From Gammaproteobacteria bacterium (GTDB lineage Bacteria > Pseudomonadota > Gammaproteobacteria > Pseudomonadales > Pseudohongiellaceae): 11,076 nt of DNA. Numbering within the stretch: the stretch's first letter is position 1; every line of letters begins with the position of its first letter. The translations under genes were made by a program, and so were the position numbers. Location of the stretch: NCBI GenBank assembly GCA_007571115.1, contig RKSA01000095.1, positions 1 to 11,076 of the forward strand, written 5' to 3'. The notes beneath the pieces are model-generated. The model did not search any database. It saw only the letters and a program-made list of their open reading frames with translations, and was not told the origin of the DNA. Positions 1-7,027 of this stretch are shown here, one piece after another.

Positions 1-409
1 CGATTCGATTGGCCAGCCCCGGCACGGCATTCTGTTCGTGGATCATCACCGGCACGCCTTCCAGGCGGCCAGCGAGTGCGCCGGGGCCGGTAACGTAGCC
101 GCCCATGCCGAGCAGGCAATCGGGGCGCAGCTCGCGCAGGATGCGCCGCGCCTGGAGCAGCGAGCGCAGCAGCATCGAGGGTGCGCGGGCGAGCGGCCCC
201 AGGCCGCGACCGCGCAGCCCGGTCACCGTGATCGGGTGAAAAGGATAGGGCTCGGCTTCGAGCAGGCGCTGTTCCATCCCGCCCGCAGAGCCAAGCCAAT
301 GGATTTTGGCGCCGACGCGGCACAATTGCCGGGCGATGGAAATCGCCGGGAACACATGGCCACCGGTTCCGCCGGCCATGATGAGCACGGTCCTGCAACG
401 CGCTATCAT
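1..409 (-). CDS. murG: UDP-GlcNAc:lipid I GlcNAc transferase MurG, N-terminal part
   Basis: MurG transfers GlcNAc from UDP-GlcNAc to lipid I on the inner face of the cytoplasmic membrane, giving lipid II. Only the first 136 codons are present; the reading frame is still open at base 1, so the gene is cut by the window edge and is not a broken gene. Reading the minus strand shows the glycine-rich loop GGTGGHVFPA at residues 13-22, GLRGRG at 64-69, GMGGYVTGPG at 101-110 and HEQNAVPGLANR at 124-135. These are all hallmark motifs of the MurG N-terminal, acceptor-binding domain. The ATG at 409-407 overlaps the ftsW stop in an ATGA, and a strong Shine-Dalgarno GGAGG lies 5 bases upstream at 419-415, inside ftsW. 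A later ATG (residue 11) directly precedes the glycine loop and is less likely. Its place after ftsW is the usual dcw order. Confidence 0.96.
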   Translation of the reverse strand, partial: MIARCRTVLIMAGGTGGHVFPAISIARQLCRVGAKIHWLGSAGGMEQRLLEAEPYPFHPITVTGLRGRGLGPLARAPSMLLRSLLQARRILRELRPDCLLGMGGYVTGPGALAGRLEGVPVMIHEQNAVPGLANRI

Positions 410-1620
410 GACAGCCTCCGTCGCCGCGACGCGGGAGATTCGGCAATGCATTCGCTTTCGTACTGGATTCGCAGCAGCAGGCCGATCATCGCGCAGCAGA
501 CGACCAGGCTGGCGCCGCCGTAGCTGATGAACGGCAAGGTCAGCCCCTTGGTCGGCAACAGACCGAGATTGACTCCGATATTGATCATCGCCTGGCCGGC
601 GAACAGCAGGCCCAGCCCCCAGGCAAGGTAGGCGGAAAAGAACCGCTCGCGTTGCTGCGCTTGCCAGGCGATGGAAAAGCACGACCAGACCAGTATGCAG
701 AACAGCAGGATCACCAGTGCCAGGCCCGCCAGGCCCAGTTCCTCGCCGATCACTGCGAGGACGAAATCGTTGTGCGTCTCGGGAAGGAAATCGATTTTCT
801 GGATGCTGTTGCCGAGCCCCAGGCCGAACAGCTCGCCGCGGCCGAAGGCGATGTGCGCCTGGCAGAGCTGATAGCCGGCGCCATAGGTGTTTTCCAGCGC
901 ACAGGGATCGAGGAAGGAGGTCAGACGCTTCAGCACGTAGGGCCGAGTCAGGGCAAGCAGGCCGATCGCCCCGATCGCCGGCACGAATAGCGACAATAGC
1001 CGCCGAGACCGCACGCCGACGAGGAACATCATGCACAAGGCGGTCAGCGTCAGGATGAACATGGTTCCGTGATCGGGCTGCCTTTGCAACAGCGCTACTG
1101 CAAGTCCGGTCAGGCCCAATGGCACGAGGAACTTCATCCAGCTCGTGGCGACCGACTCGCGATGCCGGTCGAAATACGAAGCAAGAAAGATGACGAACAA
1201 CACCTTGGCCGGCTCGGAAGGCTGCACGGTGATGAAACCGAGATCGATCCAGCGAGTCGAGCCGTTGACTTCGTGACCGAAGCCGGGCAGCAGCACCAGG
1301 ACCAGCATCGCATAGGCAGCGATCAGCAAGAGCTGGTTGAGCCGATTCCAGAAATTGATCGGGATATGCGCCGTAACCAGCATCACCACGATTCCGATGG
1401 CGGCGAAAATCGCCTGCCGCCGCAGATGGAACCACGCGTCGCCATAGCGGCTTTCCGCGATCTCCACCGACGCCGAAGTCATCATCAGCAGGCCGAAGAA
1501 CAGCAGCAATATCGTCGCGAGCAGGATTGCGCTCGGTCGCGGCGCCTGCCAGGCCCGGGTCGGCGCCCCAGGCTGGCGAGCCGAATTGCCGATCGCTGTG
1601 CCGGTCACCGTGCCGATCAT
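406..1620 (-). CDS. ftsW: Septal peptidoglycan glycosyltransferase FtsW (SEDS family)
   Basis: FtsW is the multi-spanning SEDS protein that polymerises lipid II into glycan strands at the septum, working with FtsI. The product is 404 residues, near the usual 380-415. About the first 30 residues look cytoplasmic and disordered, followed by many hydrophobic segments (first about 31-50). Family motifs are QPSEPAK (133-139), QPDHGT (181-186), YGAGYQLCQAHIAFGRGE (246-263), PETHNDF (280-286) and LPTKGLTLPFISYGG (355-369). By family knowledge D285 in HNDF corresponds to the catalytic aspartate of SEDS enzymes; most homologues read HTDF. QPDHGT is also a variant, since L or F is usual at the H position. 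The open frame extends upstream to 2046, but that extension is arginine-rich shadow of murD. The ATG at 1620 overlaps the murD stop in ATGA and has GGAGAG 6 bases upstream, so it is preferred. Confidence 0.97.
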   Translation of the reverse strand: MIGTVTGTAIGNSARQPGAPTRAWQAPRPSAILLATILLLFFGLLMMTSASVEIAESRYGDAWFHLRRQAIFAAIGIVVMLVTAHIPINFWNRLNQLLLIAAYAMLVLVLLPGFGHEVNGSTRWIDLGFITVQPSEPAKVLFVIFLASYFDRHRESVATSWMKFLVPLGLTGLAVALLQRQPDHGTMFILTLTALCMMFLVGVRSRRLLSLFVPAIGAIGLLALTRPYVLKRLTSFLDPCALENTYGAGYQLCQAHIAFGRGELFGLGLGNSIQKIDFLPETHNDFVLAVIGEELGLAGLALVILLFCILVWSCFSIAWQAQQRERFFSAYLAWGLGLLFAGQAMINIGVNLGLLPTKGLTLPFISYGGASLVVCCAMIGLLLRIQYESECIAESPASRRRRLS

Positions 1621-3011
1621 TGCAAGCTCTCCACGCAACGCGCGAATGCCTCGCCGCGTTGTGCAAAACCTTCGAACATGTCGAAACTGGCGCAGGCCGG
1701 CGAGAGCAGGACGGCGTCCCCGGGCTCGGCGCAAGCACGGGCGCGGGACACCGCATCGGCCATGCTGCCGGCAAGATGCACGCGGGTTCCGGGCGCCAGC
1801 ACGGCGGCAAGTTCGGCTGCGTCGCGACCGACCAGCACCGCAGCCCGGGCCGATTCGCGCAGCAGCGGCGCCAGTGGCGCGAAATCGGCGCCTTTGCCGC
1901 TGCCACCGGCGATCAGCACGACTTTCCCGGCGCGCCCGGTGCGTTCGGCGGCAAGATTGCGCACCGCCGCCATGCAGGCGCCGACATTGGTCGCCTTGGA
2001 ATCGTTGTAGTAGTCGACTCCGGCAATGTTCGCCAGCCATTGGCAACGATGCGGCAGGCCCCGGAATGCGAGCAGACCGGCGACGATGGCCTGCTGCGGC
2101 ATGCCCATGGCGAGCGCCAGCGCCATCGCGGCAAGAGCGTTGGAAACGTTATGCTGCCCGGGCAGCTTCAACTCGCTGGCGGGAAGCCAGCGCTGCTCGC
2201 CCAAGGCAAGCCAGGACTCGCCGCGATGGCGCCGCAGGCCGAACTGGCCTGGAGCGGGTTCATCGAGGCCGTAGCTGAGCACCGGCACATCATCCCCCTC
2301 GTGCTGCGCAGGCGGGCGGCTCCAGGCTTCGTCGCGATTCAGCACGATGCTGCCGCTGCCGCGAAAAATGCGCTGCTTGGCGCGCGCGTATTCTTCCATG
2401 CTGTCGTAGCGGTCGAGGTGATCGGCGCTCAGGTTGAGCAGCAATGCGACCTTGGCGTTCAGCCGCTCGACGGTTTCGAGCTGGAAGCTCGAAACCTCGA
2501 GCACGTACCAGTCCCGGGCGCGCTCCCCGAGCAATTCGAGCACCGGGCGGAAGCGGCTGCCATCGAGATTGCCTCCAAGGCCGTAGTCGACGCCGGCCTC
2601 GTCGAGGATCGCGGCAAGCATCGCGACCACAGTGCTCTTGCCGTTCGAACCCGTGACCGCAACGATCGCTCCCGGCGCCTCCCGGGAGAAAATGTCGATG
2701 TCGCCACTGGCTGGAACGCCTGCCTCGAGCGCCGCAGCAAGCGCAGGGTTGCGCAAGTCGACTCCAGGGCTCACCACGAGCTCGGCGGCATCGAGCAAGC
2801 CCTCGGCGCGGAATTCGCCGAGCTCGATCTCGGCATCGGGCATCAGCTCGCGCAATGCTCCGAGCCGGGGTGGTTCTGGCCGGCTATCGACGACGCGAAA
2901 AGTGCGCCCGCGCCTGATGAAATGGCGCGCGCAGGAAAACCCCGTGTCGCCAAGCCCGACGATCACGCTGACGCGATGTTCCTGCACAGAATCCTGCATC
3001 ATCGTTTCCAT
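1617..3011 (-). CDS. murD: UDP-MurNAc-L-alanine--D-glutamate ligase MurD
   Basis: MurD is the cytoplasmic ATP-dependent ligase that adds D-glutamate to UDP-MurNAc-L-Ala. The product is 464 residues. An N-terminal Rossmann-like UDP-binding domain contains VGLGDTGFSCARHF (18-31) and SPG (81-83). The central ATPase domain has the P-loop VTGSNGKST (119-127), LEVSSFQLE (171-179), NLSADHLDRY (193-202) and the presumed carbamylated lysine K212 in RAKQRIF. The C-terminal domain ends in SPACASFDMFEGFAQRG from residue 437, a MurD signature. After GGN (147-149) the loop reads LDGSRFRPV, a few residues longer than in E. coli MurD. The first ATG at 3011 follows the mraY stop after only four bases (TGA-CAGG-ATG). 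In-frame ATGs at codons 4 and 5 (3002, 2999) are possible alternatives, with GGAAACG in front, so the first few residues are uncertain. The stop overlaps the ftsW start. Confidence 0.96.
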   Translation of the reverse strand: METMMQDSVQEHRVSVIVGLGDTGFSCARHFIRRGRTFRVVDSRPEPPRLGALRELMPDAEIELGEFRAEGLLDAAELVVSPGVDLRNPALAAALEAGVPASGDIDIFSREAPGAIVAVTGSNGKSTVVAMLAAILDEAGVDYGLGGNLDGSRFRPVLELLGERARDWYVLEVSSFQLETVERLNAKVALLLNLSADHLDRYDSMEEYARAKQRIFRGSGSIVLNRDEAWSRPPAQHEGDDVPVLSYGLDEPAPGQFGLRRHRGESWLALGEQRWLPASELKLPGQHNVSNALAAMALALAMGMPQQAIVAGLLAFRGLPHRCQWLANIAGVDYYNDSKATNVGACMAAVRNLAAERTGRAGKVVLIAGGSGKGADFAPLAPLLRESARAAVLVGRDAAELAAVLAPGTRVHLAGSMADAVSRARACAEPGDAVLLSPACASFDMFEGFAQRGEAFARCVESLQ

Positions 3012-3015
3012 CCTG

Positions 3016-4098
3016 TCAGCGCAGCTTCAACGTGACCAGCCCAGCGAGCACCAGCATCAGGGTGATGATCCAGAAGCGCACGATCACGCGCGGTTCGGGC
3101 CATCCCTTCAGCTCGAAATGGTGGTGCAAGGGCGCCATGCGGAAAATGCGCCTGCCGGTGAGCCGGAAAGACAGCACCTGGATCATCACCGAGGCGGTCT
3201 CGACAACGAAAACCCCGCCCATGATGAACAGCACGATTTCGTGGCGCGAGACGATCGCCATCAGCCCCAGCGCCGCTCCGAGCGACAGCGCTCCGATGTC
3301 GCCCATGAACACCTGGGCCGGATAGGCATTGAACCAGAGGAAGCCGAGCCCGGCGCCGAGCAGGGCGCCGGCGAAGATCGAGATCTCTCCGGCGCCGACC
3401 ACATAGGGAATGTGCAAATAGGCCGAGAACTCGCTATGCCCGGCGAGGTAGGCGATCACGCCAAGCGCTGCGCCGACGAGCACCGTCGGCAGGATGGCGA
3501 GGCCATCGAGGCCATCGGTGAGATTGACGGCATTGCTGAAGCCGACGATCATCAGGCAGCTTATGACGATGTAGGCGATGCCGAGGTTGAGCGCGACATC
3601 CTTGAAGAATGGCACGATGTACTCGATTTCCCCCGTGCCGGGAGCGGTGATGTACAAAGCCACCGCAGCGGCGGCGCCGAACACCGATTGCCAGAAGAAC
3701 TTCCAGCGCGCCGGCAGGCCCCCGGGGTCGCGGCGGATCAGCTTGCGATAGTCGTCGACCCAGCCGATGGCGCCAAACGACAAGGTCACGGCGAGCAAGA
3801 GCCAGACGTAGTGATTGTTCCAGTTCGACCACAGCACCGTGCTGACGGTGATGCTCAGCAGGATCAGCGCACCTCCCATCGTCGGAGTGCCGGCTTTCTC
3901 GAAATGGCTCTGGGGACCGTCGGCGCGAATGACCTGGCCGATCTGGGCGAGGTTGAGCCGCTTGATGATGGCCGGGCCGAAAATCAGCGATACGACGAGG
4001 GCGGTGATGACGCTGAACGCGGCGCGGACAGTGATGTATTGCAGCACGCCAAAGCTGCTGTCGAGCAGGACCAGGTAGTTGGACAGCCAATGCAACAT
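3016..4098 (-). CDS. mraY: Phospho-MurNAc-pentapeptide transferase MraY
   Basis: MraY is the integral membrane enzyme that transfers phospho-MurNAc-pentapeptide from UDP to undecaprenyl phosphate, making lipid I with Mg2+. The product is 360 residues, the same length as E. coli MraY, and key residues fall at the E. coli positions. The aspartate pair D115-D116 is in WVDDYRK, followed by NAVNLTDGLDGLA (189-201), D267 in FMGDIG, and the histidine motif MAPLHHHFE (321-329). TPTMGG (71-76), which follows the conserved GPxSHxxKxG stretch, is also present. About ten hydrophobic membrane segments can be picked out, starting near residues 20-40. The ATG at 4098-4096 shares one base with the murF stop (TGATG), and an AAGGGGGG purine run inside murF serves as ribosome binding site. 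The stop lies four bases before murD. All catalytic residues seen are intact. Confidence 0.98.
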   Translation of the reverse strand: MLHWLSNYLVLLDSSFGVLQYITVRAAFSVITALVVSLIFGPAIIKRLNLAQIGQVIRADGPQSHFEKAGTPTMGGALILLSITVSTVLWSNWNNHYVWLLLAVTLSFGAIGWVDDYRKLIRRDPGGLPARWKFFWQSVFGAAAAVALYITAPGTGEIEYIVPFFKDVALNLGIAYIVISCLMIVGFSNAVNLTDGLDGLAILPTVLVGAALGVIAYLAGHSEFSAYLHIPYVVGAGEISIFAGALLGAGLGFLWFNAYPAQVFMGDIGALSLGAALGLMAIVSRHEIVLFIMGGVFVVETASVMIQVLSFRLTGRRIFRMAPLHHHFELKGWPEPRVIVRFWIITLMLVLAGLVTLKLR

Positions 4099-5465
4099 CA
4101 GTCTGTTCCCCCCTTTTGCAGGATTGCGGTGACTTCATCCATGCGGGCGCCTCGCGAACCTTTCACGAGCACCACGCGATCGGCGGCCGCGACCTCGTCA
4201 AGCGCTTCGAGCAATTGCTGCCGGGCCGCGAAATGCCTTCCTGCATGGCCGAAGCCCTTGACCATGTGTCGGCAGAGTTCGCCGGTGGCCCAGAGCTGCC
4301 CGATGCCCCGGGCTGCTGCGTAGCTTCCAATCTCCCGGTGCATCGCCTCGGTTCCCGGGCCGAGCTCGAGCATGTCGCCGGCGATCAGCAGCGATTCGCC
4401 AGGCAGCCTGGCAAGCAGTTCGATGGCGGCGCGGAACGAACCCGGCGCGGCGTTGTAGCTGTCATCGATGATGCGCAGCCCGCCAGGGCCAGCCTGCGGA
4501 CAAAGCCGGCCGGGAACGGGCTCGACGGCCTCCAGGCCCTGCTTGACGGCTTCCGCCCCGGCGCCTGCCTCGAAAGCCGCAGCGGCGGCGGCGACGGCGT
4601 TGGCGACATTGTGCTCGCCGAGCAGACGCAAGCCGACCCTGACCATTCCCCGGGGGCTGACGAGCTCGAAGCTCGGCTGGCCGGCGTTGTTCAATTCGAT
4701 GCCAGCAGCGCAATAGCCGGATTCGCCAGGCCGCTCGTGCAAGCTGAACAGAACCTGCCGGAAATCGGCGCCGCGACGGCGCCAGTCGCCAACCCGGGGA
4801 TCTGCGGCATTGAGCAGCAGCACGCCATCGGGCTTGAGCCCGTCGATGATCTCGCCCTTGGCGCGAACGACCCCTTCGAGGCCGCCAAAGCCTTCAGCAT
4901 GGTTCACCGAGGCATTGGTAATCAGAGCGATGTCGGGGCGCGCCGCAGCAACGCTGCGGGCGATTTCGCCAGCGCGGTTGGCGCCCATCTCGATGACGGC
5001 GAAGCGATGGCTCTTCTTGATGCGCAACAAGGTCAGGGGCACACCGATGGTATTGTTCAGATTGGCCCGGGTGGCGAGGCTCTCGCCCTGCCTCGACACG
5101 ATCGCATGGAGCATTTCCTTGACCGTGGTCTTGCCTTGGCTGCCAGTGATGGCGAGCACCTTGGCCGAGCAATGCTCGCGATTGATCCGCGCCAGTCGCG
5201 CCAACGCCTGGCCCGTGTCGGCAACGTGCAACTGTGGCAGGTCTTGCTTCGCCAAACGGCTCACCACCGCTCCCGCCGCGCCGCGCCGCGCCGCCTCGGC
5301 GATAAAATCATTGCCATCGAAATTTGCGCCGCGCAAGGCGACGAACAAGTCGCCGGGGCGCAGGCTGCGAGTGTCCGTGCAAACCTCGGCAAAAGCGCGA
5401 TCAGCGCCGTGCAGCTCCCCCTCGAGTTGCGGCGCCAAAGCGGCAAGACGCATCGAACCGATCAT
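4098..5465 (-). CDS. murF: UDP-MurNAc-tripeptide--D-alanyl-D-alanine ligase MurF
   Basis: MurF is the cytoplasmic ligase that adds D-Ala-D-Ala to UDP-MurNAc-tripeptide, completing the pentapeptide. The product is 455 residues, close to the usual 450. The N-terminal UDP-substrate domain carries TDTRSLRPGDLFVALRG (30-46). The ATPase domain has the P-loop ITGSQGKTT (106-114) and NLNNTIGVP (135-143), then EMGAN and HAEGF. The C-terminal domain has PGRL, DDSYNAAPGS and a late LVKGSRGARM, all typical of MurF. The P-loop has Q where S or N is usual; the GKT core is intact. The ATG at 5465 overlaps the murE stop as ATGA and has GGGAGAG just upstream. Codon 5 is also ATG, but the coupled first start is preferred. 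The last codon overlaps the mraY start by one base. Confidence 0.97.
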   Translation of the reverse strand: MIGSMRLAALAPQLEGELHGADRAFAEVCTDTRSLRPGDLFVALRGANFDGNDFIAEAARRGAAGAVVSRLAKQDLPQLHVADTGQALARLARINREHCSAKVLAITGSQGKTTVKEMLHAIVSRQGESLATRANLNNTIGVPLTLLRIKKSHRFAVIEMGANRAGEIARSVAAARPDIALITNASVNHAEGFGGLEGVVRAKGEIIDGLKPDGVLLLNAADPRVGDWRRRGADFRQVLFSLHERPGESGYCAAGIELNNAGQPSFELVSPRGMVRVGLRLLGEHNVANAVAAAAAAFEAGAGAEAVKQGLEAVEPVPGRLCPQAGPGGLRIIDDSYNAAPGSFRAAIELLARLPGESLLIAGDMLELGPGTEAMHREIGSYAAARGIGQLWATGELCRHMVKGFGHAGRHFAARQQLLEALDEVAAADRVVLVKGSRGARMDEVTAILQKGGTD

Positions 5466-7027
5466 CGATGCTCTCCCGTTGCTGTTGCTGTTGCTTTTGC
5501 TGCCTCCGCAGCAGCGCGCAGCCCGAGGCCGCGCCGCGTCACTTCGACATCGCTGAAATGGCGCCGGATCGTGCCGCTTTGCTGGTAGTCCTCATGGCCC
5601 TTGCCGGCGATCAGCACGACGTCGCCCGGCGCCGCAGCGCCCAAGGCGTGATGGATCGCGGCTTCGCGGTCGCGCTCAACGAGCACCGCAGCGCCCGCAG
5701 TCATGCCACCGCGGATCTGGCTGACGATTTCGTCACCGTCTTCGAGCCTGGGATTGTCGTCAGCAAGCACGACCTGATCGGCGAGCCGCTCGGCGATGGC
5801 ACCCATCAGTGGCCTTTTGCCCTTGTCCCGGTTGCCGCCGCAGCCGAACACGCACCAGATGCGGCCGGCAAAATGCTCGCGCAAGGCCTTGAGTGCGCTT
5901 TCCAGCCCGTCAGGGGTATGCGAATAGTCGATGACGGTGGCAATATCGCCGCCCTCGATCACTTCCATTCGACCCGCCACCGGCTGCAGACCGGAAACGA
6001 GTTCGCAAAGCTGCTCGATGGCGAGTTCGCCGAGCCTCGCCTCGCTCGCGAGCAAGGCGCCGATCACGGCAAGCACGTTGCCGACATTGAATCTGCCGAG
6101 CAGTTTGCAATCAATGACGCCGCTCCCCACTGGGGTGTGAATCCGCGCGCGGAAACCGCGCTGCGTCGTGGCGATGCCTTCGGCGCGGATCATCGCGTTC
6201 CGCTTGGCGATGCCATAGGTGAAGACTTGCACGCGCGAGCCGAGTTCGCTGACGATCTGCGGGCCCAGGGGATCGTCGAGATTGACGACGGCGTGGCGCA
6301 GTCCGGGGCTGGCGAACAGCCTGCGCTTGGCGGCGCCGTAGTTTTCCATGCTGCCGTGGTAGTCGAGGTGGTCGCGGGTCAGGTTGGTGAAGATCGCGGT
6401 CTCGAAACGCACTGCCGCCACGCGCTGCTGGTGCAATCCGATCGAGGAAACTTCCATCGCCACCGCCTCGCAGCCCGCCGCCGCCAGTTGCGCAAGCGCG
6501 CGTTGCGCAAAAACCGCATCGGGAGTCGTCAGCGGACATTCGGCGAGGACGCCGGGGCGGCCATGGCCCAGGGTGCCGATGATGCCGGCCGGGCAACCCA
6601 CCCTGGCGAACAGCTCGGCGAGGAATTGCGAGCAGGTGGTCTTGCCATTGGTTCCGGTAATGCCGAGCACCGACATTTTCGCCGCAGGATGGCGGTAATG
6701 GCGGCCGGCGATTTCGCTCGCCTTTGCCAGCAATTGCCCGACTGCGATCACCGGCACCTCGCCGATCCAGCGCAGGCCTTGCCATTCCCCCCCCGGCTCT
6801 GCGGCGACCGCCGCAGCGCCGCGGCGCAGCGCCTCGCCGACAAATTGGCGCGCGTCGTGGCTGCGGCCAGGAATCGCGAGAAACAGATCTCCGGGCCCGA
6901 TCTTGCGGCTGTCGAGCTGCACGCCGCGTATCTCGAGCGTCGGCTGCCCGTCGGGCCAGCAGTCTGTCAAGCCGCGAAGCAGCTCGTGGAGCTTGCTTCG
7001 CAGTGGAGGCAATGCGGCAACATTCAT
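5462..7027 (-). CDS. murE: UDP-MurNAc-L-Ala-D-Glu--meso-diaminopimelate ligase MurE
   Basis: MurE adds the third stem-peptide residue to UDP-MurNAc-L-Ala-D-Glu in the cytoplasm. The product is 521 residues, some 25 longer than E. coli MurE. The N-terminal domain carries DSRKIGPGDLFLAIPG (39-54). The ATPase domain has the P-loop GITGTNGKTT (122-131), MEVSSIGL (191-198), FTNLTRDHLDYHG (213-225) and the presumed carbamylated lysine K234 in GAAKRRLF. The C-terminal domain contains DYSHTPDGL (367-375), GCGGNRDKGKRP (395-406), DNPR (424-427) and AGKGHEDYQ (474-482). By family knowledge DNPR marks meso-diaminopimelate rather than lysine specificity, which fits a Gram-negative cell. The extra length is a low-complexity tail after FSDVEVTRRG, rich in Ala and Thr and encoded by a hexamer repeat. 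The start overlaps the ftsI stop and the end overlaps the murF start, both as ATGA. Confidence 0.98.
   Translation of the reverse strand: MNVAALPPLRSKLHELLRGLTDCWPDGQPTLEIRGVQLDSRKIGPGDLFLAIPGRSHDARQFVGEALRRGAAAVAAEPGGEWQGLRWIGEVPVIAVGQLLAKASEIAGRHYRHPAAKMSVLGITGTNGKTTCSQFLAELFARVGCPAGIIGTLGHGRPGVLAECPLTTPDAVFAQRALAQLAAAGCEAVAMEVSSIGLHQQRVAAVRFETAIFTNLTRDHLDYHGSMENYGAAKRRLFASPGLRHAVVNLDDPLGPQIVSELGSRVQVFTYGIAKRNAMIRAEGIATTQRGFRARIHTPVGSGVIDCKLLGRFNVGNVLAVIGALLASEARLGELAIEQLCELVSGLQPVAGRMEVIEGGDIATVIDYSHTPDGLESALKALREHFAGRIWCVFGCGGNRDKGKRPLMGAIAERLADQVVLADDNPRLEDGDEIVSQIRGGMTAGAAVLVERDREAAIHHALGAAAPGDVVLIAGKGHEDYQQSGTIRRHFSDVEVTRRGLGLRAAAEAAKATATATGEHR
5478..5501. repeat. Hexamer repeat in the 3' end of murE
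   Basis: On the plus strand GTTGCT occurs three times in a row (5478-5495), followed by the one-mismatch copy TTTGCT (5496-5501). On the coding strand it gives the KATATAT stretch near the MurE C-terminus, just before the murF start. Because the unit is six bases, gain or loss of copies would lengthen or shorten the tail without shifting frame. It sits outside the conserved MurE fold, so it is probably a tolerated simple-sequence tract. Confidence 0.8.

Noticed and set aside
1621..2046. N-terminal extension of ftsW by 142 codons
   Set aside because: It is an arginine-rich shadow of murD; the ATG at 1620 overlaps the murD stop and has GGAGAG upstream.
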